A stretch of DNA of 64,000 nucleotides from NCBI GenBank assembly GCA_949296415.1, contig CASFQC010000001.1, positions 62,001-126,000 of the forward strand, written 5' to 3'. Each line of letters begins with the position of its first letter. The first letter of the stretch is position 1. The notes under the pieces are model-generated. The model had not been told where the DNA came from. It did no database searches and saw only the letters and a program-made list of their open reading frames with translations. A program made the position numbers and the translations under genes. The stretch comes from an uncultured Bacteroides sp. (GTDB lineage: Bacteria; Bacteroidota; Bacteroidia; Bacteroidales; Bacteroidaceae). Shown here piece by piece: positions 1 to 8,079 of the stretch.

Positions 1-1
1 G

Positions 2-526
2 ATACGCTTTTTCAACAAGGAAGAAAGCCTCATGAGGGTGACACTGGTAGTGACCAACCGCCTGACGGCCGGAGTGAGAGAACGGGCCGCAGACCTTGGC
101 GTGTCCTGCCTGTACATACCCAAAGAGATGTGGAAAGAAGGCACAGAAATCCGCCGTTGTCTCTGGGAACGAGGCATCGACTTCATTGTGCTGGCCGGAT
201 TCTTGGTGCGCATTCCGGACATACTGATAGAAGCCTACCCGCAACGTATAGTCAACATTCACCCCGCCCTACTGCCCAAATTCGGAGGAAAGGGCATGTA
301 CGGAGATCACGTGCACCGTGCCGTAGTGGAAGCCGGGGAGACGGAGAGCGGCATCACCATACATTATATTAATGAGCATTACGACGAAGGCACCATAATA
401 GCCCAGTTCCGGTGTCCGGTATATCCTGCCGACACACCCGACGATGTGGCCCGGCGCGTGCACGCACTGGAATATGAGCACTACCCGCAGGTAGTGGCCC
501 GCTTGGTCGGCGCACTTCAGGAGTAA
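2..526 (+). CDS. purN: Phosphoribosylglycinamide formyltransferase (PurN), 5' end cut by window edge
   Basis: Transfers a formyl group from 10-formyl-tetrahydrofolate to GAR in purine synthesis (cytoplasm). The frame is open from base 2, and the residues before the first ATG (base 32) read IRFFNKEESL, which looks like normal PurN sequence, so the real start lies upstream of the window and roughly 20 residues, including the usual GSGxN loop, are missing. 174 residues are visible. The catalytic set of the family is present: NIHPALLP (Asn at base 254, His at 260) and the Asp of YDEGT at base 383. GGKGMYGDHVH is typical of the Bacteroidetes form. It overlaps the convergent pdxB stop by 10 bases. 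Family assignment is firm; only the N-terminus is unknown. Confidence 0.95.
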   Translation: MRFFNKEESLMRVTLVVTNRLTAGVRERAADLGVSCLYIPKEMWKEGTEIRRCLWERGIDFIVLAGFLVRIPDILIEAYPQRIVNIHPALLPKFGGKGMYGDHVHRAVVEAGETESGITIHYINEHYDEGTIIAQFRCPVYPADTPDDVARRVHALEYEHYPQVVARLVGALQE

Positions 527-1575
527 GCCTGCCTTTCGCACCTCACCTCGTAAGCGCCCCACTCTCTTCGCAACGGATAGTTGTTGCGCAGTCGTTCAAA
601 CCATTCCGGATGCGACTTCAATGCGCGGCTGTCTGTCTGAGGGTTGTATATCCGGAGACTGGCTTCGGTCCAGTCTGCAGCTTCTATCACCCGGCATGGA
701 GGCTGGGGAGGTTCTATGTGGCAGGTGGCGGAAATATGGAAGAAACGGCATACAGACTCCAGTGCCATGCGGGTGGCGTTAGCCTTTCCGTCGGCAGAAT
801 ACCCGGCTATGTGGGGAGTAGTGATGAAAGCCCGTTCCAACAGCGCGCGGCTTATGCAAGGCTCGTCTTCCCACGTATCCACCACGGCATCTCCGACCTG
901 CCCGCTGGCTAAAGCGTCAAGCAGGGCGGCGGTGTCGGCCACTTCTCCTCTGGAGGTGTTCATGAAGAGCGGCCTGCGTCTCAGGTTGCCGAAAAAGTCC
1001 TTGTCCGCCAGATGGAAAGTGTTGTGGCGTCCGCCTCTGTCAAGCGGCACGTGGAAACTCACCACATCGCTTTCCCTGGCTATCTGCTCCAAGGAGACGA
1101 AGCGGCTGTCTCCCTCACGTTCCTGGCGGGGAGGGTCGTTCAGGAGAATCCGCATACCGAGCCTCCGTCCCACACTTTCCACGCACCGTCCTACGTGCCC
1201 GGCTCCCACTATGCCCAGGGTCTGCCCGCGCAAAAGCCTCCCCGCGCGACGCTCCCACAGCAGCAGGGCCGACTGCACATACTGCCCCACCGACGAGGCG
1301 TTACAGCCGGGAGCATTGGCCCATGCTATGCCGGCTCTCCGGCAATAATCCACATCTATATGGTCGAATCCTATGGTAGCGGTGGCAATGAACCTCACCT
1401 TGCTGCCTTCCAGCAGACTGCGGTCGCACCGGGTACGGGTGCGCACAATCAGCGCGTCGGCGTCGGCCACCGTCTGCGGACTGAACCCGCAACCCGGAAC
1501 ATAGTCCACTTCATCCGCTATCTGCTCCACAGCACCTTTTATATAAGGTATATTACTGTCTACAACGATTTTCAT
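517..1575 (-). CDS. pdxB: Erythronate-4-phosphate dehydrogenase (PdxB)
   Basis: NAD-dependent 2-hydroxyacid dehydrogenase that oxidises 4-phosphoerythronate in the DXP-dependent pathway to pyridoxal phosphate. The 352-residue protein starts MKIVVDSNIPYI; I chose base 1575 because a GGGAGG ribosome site lies about 8 bases upstream and the frame upstream (to 1602) is not conserved-looking. The Rossmann motif GAGHVG is at residues 124-129; the catalytic trio is seen as the Arg of NTSRGE, the Glu of DTWEDEP and the His of TTPHIAGYS. Length is close to that of other PdxB proteins, and the C-terminal dimerisation region is present. It is a single-gene unit with a TAnnTTTG-type promoter about 40 bases upstream. 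Other 2-hydroxyacid dehydrogenases are less likely given the SNIPY start typical of PdxB. Confidence 0.93.
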   Translation of the reverse strand: MKIVVDSNIPYIKGAVEQIADEVDYVPGCGFSPQTVADADALIVRTRTRCDRSLLEGSKVRFIATATIGFDHIDVDYCRRAGIAWANAPGCNASSVGQYVQSALLLWERRAGRLLRGQTLGIVGAGHVGRCVESVGRRLGMRILLNDPPRQEREGDSRFVSLEQIARESDVVSFHVPLDRGGRHNTFHLADKDFFGNLRRRPLFMNTSRGEVADTAALLDALASGQVGDAVVDTWEDEPCISRALLERAFITTPHIAGYSADGKANATRMALESVCRFFHISATCHIEPPQPPCRVIEAADWTEASLRIYNPQTDSRALKSHPEWFERLRNNYPLRREWGAYEVRCERQAYS

Positions 1576-1610
1576 GCTTCTGCCTCCCTTATTTACGGAC
1601 ATTTTGCGCG

Positions 1611-1618
1611 CAAAGGTA
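1611..1618 (-). promoter_or_regulatory. Bacteroidetes -7 element of pdxB
   Basis: Read on the minus strand the bases are TACCTTTG, matching the Bacteroidetes consensus TAnnTTTG. It lies 35 bases upstream of the pdxB start, giving a short leader. No clear -33 TTTG at the expected 19-21 base spacing. Confidence 0.5.
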
Positions 1619-1700
1619 GGGATAAAACCTACAAAGTGTTTGGCTGTATGCGAAATATTCCATAGCTTTGGCAGCCAAGATTAAAAAAAAGATTATCAGC

Positions 1701-2417
1701 ATGAACAGCATCCACGTCATCACGCCGGTGAAAGACTCCATCGACACCACGCTGCGCACCGTACACTCGGTCATGAATTCCATCCATGCCACTCCGTTCA
1801 CCTACACCGTATACAATGATTTCAGCACCCCCGAAAACACGCGCATCCTCCATGAAGCGGCCCAGAAAGAAGGTTTTGAGGTCATTGACCTGGCCGGACT
1901 GACCGACCATCCCTCACCCAACTACCTGCTGACATTGCAGACTTCCCGCCGCCGCGCCCTGGCCGAAGGTGCGGGACTGCTCATCGTAGAATCGGACGTG
2001 ACCGTGCGTCCTGACACCATCCAGGGACTGGCGGACGGTGCCAAGGAACATCCCGACTGTGGCATAGCCGCCGCTGTGACCGTAGACCAATACGGACACA
2101 TAAACTATCCTTACCTCTATGCGCAAGGCATGGAAAACCAGGCGTTCAGCACCCGAAAGCACTGCAGTTTCTGCTGCTCGCTGCTCACTCCGGCACTGCT
2201 CCGGGCTGTAGATTTCGACCTTCTGGACTCCAAGAAGAACTGGTTCGACGTCACCATATCGCACCGTTCGCTCAAAGCGGGATTCAAGAATTATCTCTTC
2301 GCCACCCTGCCCGTACTCCACAGCCCCCACGGCAGCCGTCCGTGGAAGCAGCTGAAATACACCAACCCGATGAAATATTACTGGCTGAAACTGACTAAAG
2401 GACTGGACAAAATCTAA
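1701..2417 (+). CDS. Family 2-type glycosyltransferase
   Basis: Probable GT-A fold glycosyltransferase of 238 residues, cytoplasmic, acting on a surface glycan. The start was set at MNSIHVITPVKDS (base 1701) because this is where the GT2-like N-terminus begins; the 11 residues upstream are Lys-rich and look untranslated. Visible features: VYNDFSTPENT (nucleotide-binding strand), then IVESDVTV in the place of the metal-binding acidic motif. The end reads GSRPWKQLKYTNPMKYYWLKLT. Its stop codon overlaps the next start by one base, so it is translationally coupled with the glycosyltransferase-kinase gene that follows. Donor and acceptor cannot be read from the sequence. Confidence 0.8.
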   Translation: MNSIHVITPVKDSIDTTLRTVHSVMNSIHATPFTYTVYNDFSTPENTRILHEAAQKEGFEVIDLAGLTDHPSPNYLLTLQTSRRRALAEGAGLLIVESDVTVRPDTIQGLADGAKEHPDCGIAAAVTVDQYGHINYPYLYAQGMENQAFSTRKHCSFCCSLLTPALLRAVDFDLLDSKKNWFDVTISHRSLKAGFKNYLFATLPVLHSPHGSRPWKQLKYTNPMKYYWLKLTKGLDKI

Positions 2418-3880
2418 TGGAACATATGGAAAAAACTTTGGTTTCTGTCATCATACCTGTCTATAATATGGAGCAATACCTGCGTGAGACGCTGGATTCC
2501 GTACTTGCTTCCGACTATCCCAATTTTGAAGTGATACTGATGGATGACGGTTCGTCGGACTCCTCTCCGGCCATCGCACAAGAGTATGCTTCAAAAGACA
2601 GACGGATGAAAGTTTACGTCCAGCCCAACGCGGGACCGTGTGCCGCACGCAACCATGCCATCGCGCAGGCGCATGGCACATATATCCTGCCGGTGGATGC
2701 CGACAACCGGATTACCCCGACCTTTATCAGCCATGCGGTGGAAGAGATAGAGAAAGACCCCGAAGTGAAAGTCGTCTGTCCGCGCGCGGAATACATAGGC
2801 GACCGTAGCGGGGAATGGAAGCTTCCTCCGTTCTCGCTGCATTTGCTGGCACGAAGGAACATGATCGATACCTGTGCGCTATACCGGAAAGCCGACTGGG
2901 AGCGGATAGGCGGCTATTGCGAGGAAATCATTGCCCGCGAGGACTGGGAATTCTGGATATCCATGTTGAAAGATGGGGGTAAAGTCGTGCGTCTGCCTCA
3001 AGTGGAGCTTTACTATCGTGTGAGGAAAGGCTCCAAACGGATATTGGACCGCTCTCTTAAACCGCATGTCACTAAAGTGCTCAACATACGCCACGCCGAG
3101 TTCTTCAGGCGTGAGCTGGGCGGTCCCCTACGGCCAGTCCGCTCATGGTCCAGATTCCTGAACCGGTTGGACCGCTTTTTTCATCCTTACTGCATGACCG
3201 TGGCCCCCCAGTATGCGTGGGTCAAAGACTTTGCAAGCGTTCTCCCTTCAGTATTCAAGGGCAGAGGCACGGTAATCTATAAAGGGAGAAATGAGTTGCG
3301 CGAATTTGACCTGAACGGGCTGAAAATGGTGGTGAAGTCTTATCAGATTCCTCATCTGCTCAACCGCATCGTCTACCGTTTCTTCCGTGAGTCCAAGGCC
3401 AAGCGTTCGTTCCGTTACGCGCAAAAGCTGCTCAGCATCGGCGTGGGGACCCCCATTCCGATAGCCTACTGTTCCACAGGCTCGTGGCTGCTGTTCGGAC
3501 ACAGTTATTTCATCAGCCTGAAGTCAAAATGCCCCTACACCTACCGCGACTTTGGAAGACGTACGTTCAAGCGTCAGGAAGACATACTGCGTGCCATTGC
3601 CGCCACGACGGCCCTGCTCCACGAGAACGGCATTCTGCACAAGGACTACTCGGCCGGCAACATTCTTTTCGGCGAGAATGCGGAGGGAGGCATTGATGTG
3701 GAGATTATCGACCTGAACCGCATGAGTTTCGGCAAGGTAGGCATAGAAGCCGGATGCAAGAACTTTGAGCGTCTTCCGGGAACGCATGAAATGTTCAAGG
3801 TCTTGGCCGACGAATACGCCAGACGCCGTGGATTCGACAGCCAGAGGTGCCTGGAACTGATAGAGAAATACCACCATTAG
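2417..3880 (+). CDS. Two-domain protein: GT2 glycosyltransferase fused to LPS-kinase-like domain
   Basis: 487 residues in one uninterrupted frame. Residues about 8-230 are a GT2 domain: VSVIIPVYN, LMDDGSSD (43-48) and the metal site VDADN with DAD at 94-96. Residues about 285-480 resemble the WaaP/InaA (lipopolysaccharide kinase) fold: a lysine-bearing strand (LKMVVKSYQ), the catalytic loop HKDYSAGN starting at His408, and IIDLNR with Asp432 in the place of the metal-binding DFG Asp. A combined role would be adding a sugar and phosphorylating lipid A/core sugar at the inner membrane; this is inference. Start codon overlaps the upstream stop (TAATG). MEKT three codons in is an alternative start. 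In related genomes such domains are, as far as I know, often separate genes. Confidence 0.85.
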   Translation: MEHMEKTLVSVIIPVYNMEQYLRETLDSVLASDYPNFEVILMDDGSSDSSPAIAQEYASKDRRMKVYVQPNAGPCAARNHAIAQAHGTYILPVDADNRITPTFISHAVEEIEKDPEVKVVCPRAEYIGDRSGEWKLPPFSLHLLARRNMIDTCALYRKADWERIGGYCEEIIAREDWEFWISMLKDGGKVVRLPQVELYYRVRKGSKRILDRSLKPHVTKVLNIRHAEFFRRELGGPLRPVRSWSRFLNRLDRFFHPYCMTVAPQYAWVKDFASVLPSVFKGRGTVIYKGRNELREFDLNGLKMVVKSYQIPHLLNRIVYRFFRESKAKRSFRYAQKLLSIGVGTPIPIAYCSTGSWLLFGHSYFISLKSKCPYTYRDFGRRTFKRQEDILRAIAATTALLHENGILHKDYSAGNILFGENAEGGIDVEIIDLNRMSFGKVGIEAGCKNFERLPGTHEMFKVLADEYARRRGFDSQRCLELIEKYHH

Positions 3881-3921
3881 AGCCGTGCGTAAGAATCAAG
3901 GACAAGGAAGGCATTCCCTTA

Positions 3922-4842
3922 TCAGCTGTCCGGATAGCCAAGCCGCCGCCTGAAGAAATCCGGAATGGTGGTGTCGGCACAAATGTATCCGTCCTTACAC
4001 AACTGACTGTATTGCCTGCTTCCGATAACCCCTTCATATTCATTCTCCAGCTTGCCGGCCTTGTACATCCGGTAAAAGTGCCTCCAGTGCTGTCCGATGT
4101 GTTTGTGAGGGTTCTGTTCGAGCTGTCTGCCCCCGTTAACCATCTTGCGGAGGAAGTGCTCCTTGCCTTTGATGGGATAGTGGTAGATGCAGACGGAGCT
4201 TTCCCTTGCCTTGCACGGCAACATCACCACCTTGTGGTTGCCCGTGGATATTTGGAGGTAGGAAGTGGTACGGTGCATCACCTTGTTGCGCTGGGGGACA
4301 AACAAAGAGTAGTCCGAAAGCCCGTACCGTCCGGCTGCGGTCGCGTCGGCAAACGGGCAGACAGCATGGTCCCATGTCCAAAAAGGCTTGCCCTCTTCGG
4401 GATACATCACCTTGGAGCGACACTGCAACACGTTGGCGCCGGTAGCGGAAAGTTCGTCCTTCAGGTTGCCTGTGGACGCATACCACAACTCGTCGGCATC
4501 GGCGTTGACAATCCAGTCCGCCCCCAATTCCTCCTTGGCAATCCATATCATACGGTCCACCCAATGTTTCTGATTATAGTTGGTACCGCTTTCACGAATA
4601 TTTTTCTTCACCCACCCCAAGGCTTCATATTTACGGATAATGTCGGCTGTGTGGTCGGTAGAATTGTTGTCGGTGATAATAAATCCGTCCACCCCCATGG
4701 CTTTGTGGAACTTCAGATTTTCTTCAAGAACATCCTCCTCATCCTTGACCAGCAAGGTCATGATGAGTGTAGGTTGGGGTGTAAGGCGGTATGCCTTGTG
4801 CATCTCCAACAAGGATGACATGACTTTCTTCAGAAGATACAT
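3922..4842 (-). CDS. Glycosyltransferase, Glyco_tranf_2_4/GT92-like type
   Basis: 306 residues, cytoplasmic. The N-terminal part has LIMTLLVKDEEDVLEENL, the signature of the GT2 subgroup that resembles GT92 (Pfam Glyco_tranf_2_4), then FIITDNNSTDHT and the acidic metal motif NADADELW with DADE at 115-118. A conserved-looking HRTTSYLQISTGNH and a GKEHFLRKMVNGGRQ segment follow. The C-terminal part is basic (FFRRRLGY). It is convergent with the GT-kinase gene, with a 41-base gap and no obvious terminator. MSSLLEM at residue 8 is an alternative start. Specificity unknown. Confidence 0.82.
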   Translation of the reverse strand: MYLLKKVMSSLLEMHKAYRLTPQPTLIMTLLVKDEEDVLEENLKFHKAMGVDGFIITDNNSTDHTADIIRKYEALGWVKKNIRESGTNYNQKHWVDRMIWIAKEELGADWIVNADADELWYASTGNLKDELSATGANVLQCRSKVMYPEEGKPFWTWDHAVCPFADATAAGRYGLSDYSLFVPQRNKVMHRTTSYLQISTGNHKVVMLPCKARESSVCIYHYPIKGKEHFLRKMVNGGRQLEQNPHKHIGQHWRHFYRMYKAGKLENEYEGVIGSRQYSQLCKDGYICADTTIPDFFRRRLGYPDS

Positions 4843-5000
4843 TAGTTTCTGATTTTTCTACGTTTAGGTCTATAATTTTACAAAGTTATGAAAAACAGGT
4901 GAATTTTTCATTTAATGGAGTAAAAAAGTTGCTTCTTCCGTCCGATTCGTTCCGCTGCCGGACAGTACCGGCCTGTCTGCCGGGAGAATCCGGGCAGGCT

Positions 5001-5906
5001 CTACCCCTTTTCTCCGGAACATCCGCACAGCCCGTAGGCCACCCTTTCCAGTAGCCCAGGTTCTGCGGAAGAGAACTTGCGGGCAAAAAGTTTGTCGGAC
5101 AGGGCCAGTTCGCCGAAGTCCGCCGCCTGCCACACATAGGGCGTTCCCCGTTCCCAGTCAATGAGGCGCATGCACCCCCGGTCGGCATCGGCCTCGTCAT
5201 ACAGTTTCGCGCGGAAGGGCGAGTTCCACAGCACGCTCTGCACGAACAGCTCGTCGGGGCAGAGTGTATGGGCGAAGCGCTTCAGCACAAAGGCTTTCCG
5301 CGACAGCAGATAGAGGCAGAAGGCATGGGTGACGCTGAACCATTGCGGCCCCTTCCTGAACTCCATCTCTTTCCTTCTCCGTATGCCCAGCAGCTTCTGC
5401 CCTATGAGGAGCAGGTTGCACAGCGGTGTAGCCAGCGCATGTCTCAGCGTGCCCTTGGGACGGAGCGCCTTGGTGAAGAAGAAGTAACGCGACACTCGCT
5501 TGTCCAGTTCCCGCCGGTGGGCGGCCGACTGCCAGAAGCCCACAAACTCACATCCGGCATGGCGGCGGAAGAAGTCGTGTATGTAGTCCTGGCTTTTCAG
5601 CGGCAGATCCACACCCGACAACAGATGGTAGTAGGCATATGTGCCCTTTGCCACGGCAGCCTCCAGCAACAGGAACTCAGCCTCCACCAGACTGAGGTCT
5701 CCCCAGTAAAGTTCCAGCGGAGCGGGCAGCAGGCAGAAACCGGCACGGACAGGACGGTACTCCTCCATGCGGGCACGCAGGGCGGCCGAGCGGCGGTCCA
5801 CATGCAGGAAGATGTCGTTGCGCACGTCGTCCAGCGCGGCCAGCAGGGTGTCCAGCACCTGCGGCTCGTGGTGGGCTATGATGAGATAGGCATGTTTGGG
5901 TGTCAT
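5001..5906 (-). CDS. Core-2/I-branching-type beta-1,6-N-acetylglucosaminyltransferase family protein (GT14)
   Basis: 301 residues resembling the GT14 'core-2/I-branching enzyme' family found in bacterial surface polysaccharide loci. Visible: HAYLIIAHHEPQVLDTLL at the N-terminus, NDIFLHVDRRS, then LYWGDLSLVEAEFLLLE and the well-conserved YYHLLSGVDLPLKSQ, followed by GPQWFSVTHAFCLYLL and CPDELFVQSVLWNSPF. These segments are the usual fingerprint of the family. No membrane segment is seen, unlike eukaryotic members. It probably adds a branching sugar to the glycan built by this cluster. Gap to the upstream minus-strand GT2 (start at 6974, stop at 5994) is 87 bases, so co-transcription is likely. 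The exact sugar is not known. Confidence 0.85.
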   Translation of the reverse strand: MTPKHAYLIIAHHEPQVLDTLLAALDDVRNDIFLHVDRRSAALRARMEEYRPVRAGFCLLPAPLELYWGDLSLVEAEFLLLEAAVAKGTYAYYHLLSGVDLPLKSQDYIHDFFRRHAGCEFVGFWQSAAHRRELDKRVSRYFFFTKALRPKGTLRHALATPLCNLLLIGQKLLGIRRRKEMEFRKGPQWFSVTHAFCLYLLSRKAFVLKRFAHTLCPDELFVQSVLWNSPFRAKLYDEADADRGCMRLIDWERGTPYVWQAADFGELALSDKLFARKFSSAEPGLLERVAYGLCGCSGEKG

Positions 5907-5993
5907 GGCCGGTGGGGTTATACGGATACAAAATTAGCGGAAAGCGCGGACCTGCACAAGTCCGTCTGCCTGTTTCTGCCCGAAGCGGGCTTT

Positions 5994-6974
5994 TCAGGGC
6001 AGCAGCCGGTCGCGTTTCATGGTGGGCGCCCATGGCCATACCAGACGCAGCCAGTGGTTCAGGTGGGCCAGGCGGCCGTCGTTCCGTCCGGTACCCAACC
6101 GTTCTTCCAGCCGACGGAAGAGCCGCTGCCGGTCGGCACCAGGCACAGGCAGCTTGCGCACCTTATTATATAGTATGCCATGCCTCACCCTCCGCTTCCA
6201 GACACCCATGCGGGGCAGCATGCGGTCCATGCAGGCCAGTATCTCCGCATCCTCCACCCTCCCCTCTCCGGTGGTGTCGGCCTTCACGGTCACCTTCTGC
6301 CCGTGCTGACGGAAAAGGTTCAGCTTGTCGTACACCTCCACCACATCGCCCTGCGCGGCCATCAGCACCCAGAACAGCCAGTCGCCGCTATAACGCATGC
6401 CGCCGCAGACTTCTGCCCCGGAACGCAGGAAGCAGTCCCTTCGGAACAGGGTCGAGCTGGCATTGGCTATGTAGTTACGCCAATACAGGTTGCGTTCCAC
6501 ATACCTCTTGCCGTTGAATATGTGGTATGGGGGAATCGGCGTGCCGTAGCGGGTGGTCCACCGGTCTATGTCGTCCGGCAGTGTATTGCCGTCGCGGTCT
6601 ATCAGCACGGAACCGCAAAAGGCCACGGAAGCCTTCGGACAGGCATCCATCACGGCGTTCATTACGGAAAGGAAATGCGGACTGGCCACGTCGTCGCTCT
6701 CGGCCAGCCACACATACTCGCCCTTGGCACGGCCTATGCCCTTCAGCCACTGGGCAAACGGGCTTCCCGTGTTACGGGTGTTGATGTCCGTGCAAGCCAC
6801 ATGCGGGTTGTCCGCATAGGAACGGAGAATGTCGGCGCTACCGTCGGTAGAGCAGTCGTCCAGCAGAATGAGTTCGAAGTTCTGGAATGTCTGCTCCAGT
6901 ATGGAGCCGATGCGGGTCTTCAGATAAGGGGCATGGTTGTAGTTGGGCACTACGACGGAGACTTTGGGTGACAT
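5994..6974 (-). CDS. GT2 family glycosyltransferase
   Basis: 326 residues with a clean GT-A signature: VSVVVPNYNHAPYLKTRI, LLDDCSTDGS (39-46) and the metal motif AESDD (91-95). The middle segment contains RYSGDWLFWVLMAAQGDVVEV and NLFRQHGQKVT, matching the regions that shape the acceptor site in close homologues. It is a clear paralogue of the gene at 8080-9042 and of the second half of the gene at 9215-10927, so duplication has built part of this cluster. A TACATTTG promoter element lies at 7008-7015. It probably leads a minus-strand unit with the GT14 gene downstream. Confidence 0.9.
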   Translation of the reverse strand: MSPKVSVVVPNYNHAPYLKTRIGSILEQTFQNFELILLDDCSTDGSADILRSYADNPHVACTDINTRNTGSPFAQWLKGIGRAKGEYVWLAESDDVASPHFLSVMNAVMDACPKASVAFCGSVLIDRDGNTLPDDIDRWTTRYGTPIPPYHIFNGKRYVERNLYWRNYIANASSTLFRRDCFLRSGAEVCGGMRYSGDWLFWVLMAAQGDVVEVYDKLNLFRQHGQKVTVKADTTGEGRVEDAEILACMDRMLPRMGVWKRRVRHGILYNKVRKLPVPGADRQRLFRRLEERLGTGRNDGRLAHLNHWLRLVWPWAPTMKRDRLLP

Positions 6975-7007
6975 AACAAAAATATCGTGTTAGGTTCATT
7001 GTAAGGA

Positions 7008-7015
7008 CAAATGTA
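7008..7015 (-). promoter_or_regulatory. -7 promoter element for the GT2 gene at 5994-6974
   Basis: Minus strand reads TACATTTG (TAnnTTTG). It sits 34 bases upstream of the start codon and about 20 bases inside one arm of the inverted repeat at 7037-7141. Confidence 0.5.
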
Positions 7016-7036
7016 GCGTATTTCTTCGGGAAACGT

Positions 7037-7141
7037 TGAACTCATTTAAACTTTTTGCGATTTCAGTCCGGAGAAACAGACCGAACAGGAACCCGAAATG
7101 AAGTAAAAACAAACTTTTCAGAAAAAGTTTAAATGAGTTCA
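7037..7141. repeat. Perfect 20-base inverted repeat, 65-base spacer, between divergent glycosyltransferase promoters
   Basis: The left arm (7037-7056, beginning TGAACTCATTTAAAC and ending in five T) is the exact reverse complement of the right arm (7122-7141, AAAAAGTTTAAATGAGTTCA). The spacer (7057-7121) is 65 bases with no obvious gene. Each arm lies upstream of a TAnnTTTG element pointing outwards: 21 bases away on the minus side and 1 base away on the plus side. This is seen directly; a role as a regulator-binding dyad or recombination site is inference. Confidence 0.75.
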
Positions 7142-7142
7142 C

Positions 7143-7150
7143 TATCTTTG
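7143..7150 (+). promoter_or_regulatory. -7 promoter element for the glycosyltransferase at 7179
   Basis: TATCTTTG, an exact TAnnTTTG match, 28 bases upstream of the ATG and directly abutting the right arm of the inverted repeat. No TTTG -33 box is seen; the A/T-rich arm occupies that position. Confidence 0.6.
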
Positions 7151-7178
7151 CGTCTCAATTCTCATATAAAAAAATTGT

Positions 7179-8072
7179 ATGCTATCCATTATCGTCTGCT
7201 CCATTTCCCCTGAACTTTTGTCCAAGCTGGCCCAAAGCATCGAAGAAACCATCGGTGTGGAATATGAGCTTATCGCCATAGACAACCGTCAGGACAACCG
7301 TCCCATAGCCCAGGTCTATAATGAAGGGGCACGCAAGGCCCGCTATCCCTATCTGTTTTTTGTGCACGAGGACGTACTGTTCCATTCCAAGGATTGGGGA
7401 GCCATCATAGAGCGCAAGCTGGCCGAACCAGACTGCGGCGTAGTGGGCTTTGCCGGTTGCAAAGCCATGATGAATACATATGGCGGGTGGGCACAGTATG
7501 ACAACCAGTGGTTGTGTGCCTTTTATTTCGCCAACATATCCGGACGCCCTACGTGGCTGGAATCATATAATGTGAAGCTGCATACTCCTTATGAGCAGGT
7601 GGTTACTTTGGATGGCTTCGCTTTTTTTGTGCGTCGTGACGTATGGGCGGAATTTCCTTTTGATGAGGATTTGCTCACCGGCTTTCATTGCTATGACGTG
7701 GATTTCTCATTGCAGGTAGGCCGCAAATATAAGAATTACGTCTGCGGACTGCATATATGGATAGAGCATCTGTCGCCTGGGCAGTTCAGCGAGCATTGGG
7801 TTGCCTATACCGTCCGGCTTTACCGTTCAAAGTGGAAAGCCATGCTGCCAGTGCACGTTCCGGGCATCAGGCTCACTCCCAAAGAAATGTGCCGCAATAC
7901 GGAAGGGATGTTCTACCGTTTTTTATTCAAGGCTTTGCGCACCGACGTGCCTCTGTCTGTCAAGAGACAATTGTTGGGGGAATTCTGGCGGTTACCGTTT
8001 AGTTGGGCACATCTGTCACACTGCTTCAGTTGTACGCTAAAGTTTGTGCGGACAATGCACGTTTCACATTAG
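7179..8072 (+). CDS. Glycosyltransferase, StrF/Glyco_tranf_2_5-like
   Basis: 297 residues. The N-terminus MLSIIVCSISPELLSKLAQ and the segments YELIAIDNRQDNRPIAQVYN, YPYLFFVHEDVLFH (HED in place of the DxD motif) and VVGFAGCKAMMNT match the GT2 subgroup named after streptomycin biosynthesis protein StrF (Pfam Glyco_tranf_2_5). Further on, LDGFAFFVRRDVW and FHCYDVDFSLQV are usual for that subgroup. The C-terminus has a short hydrophobic-aromatic stretch. The gene reads towards the minus-strand GT2 at 8080, with stops only 7 bases apart. The AT-rich leader and slightly lower GC than its neighbours may reflect a separate origin. Sugar specificity unknown. Confidence 0.82.
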   Translation: MLSIIVCSISPELLSKLAQSIEETIGVEYELIAIDNRQDNRPIAQVYNEGARKARYPYLFFVHEDVLFHSKDWGAIIERKLAEPDCGVVGFAGCKAMMNTYGGWAQYDNQWLCAFYFANISGRPTWLESYNVKLHTPYEQVVTLDGFAFFVRRDVWAEFPFDEDLLTGFHCYDVDFSLQVGRKYKNYVCGLHIWIEHLSPGQFSEHWVAYTVRLYRSKWKAMLPVHVPGIRLTPKEMCRNTEGMFYRFLFKALRTDVPLSVKRQLLGEFWRLPFSWAHLSHCFSCTLKFVRTMHVSH

Positions 8073-8079
8073 ATGTTCA

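Noticed and set aside
7037..7141. Invertible promoter of the kind controlling Bacteroides capsules
   Set aside because: The -7 elements lie outside the arms and the spacer is only 65 bases; flipping it would not switch either promoter. Kept only as an inverted repeat.
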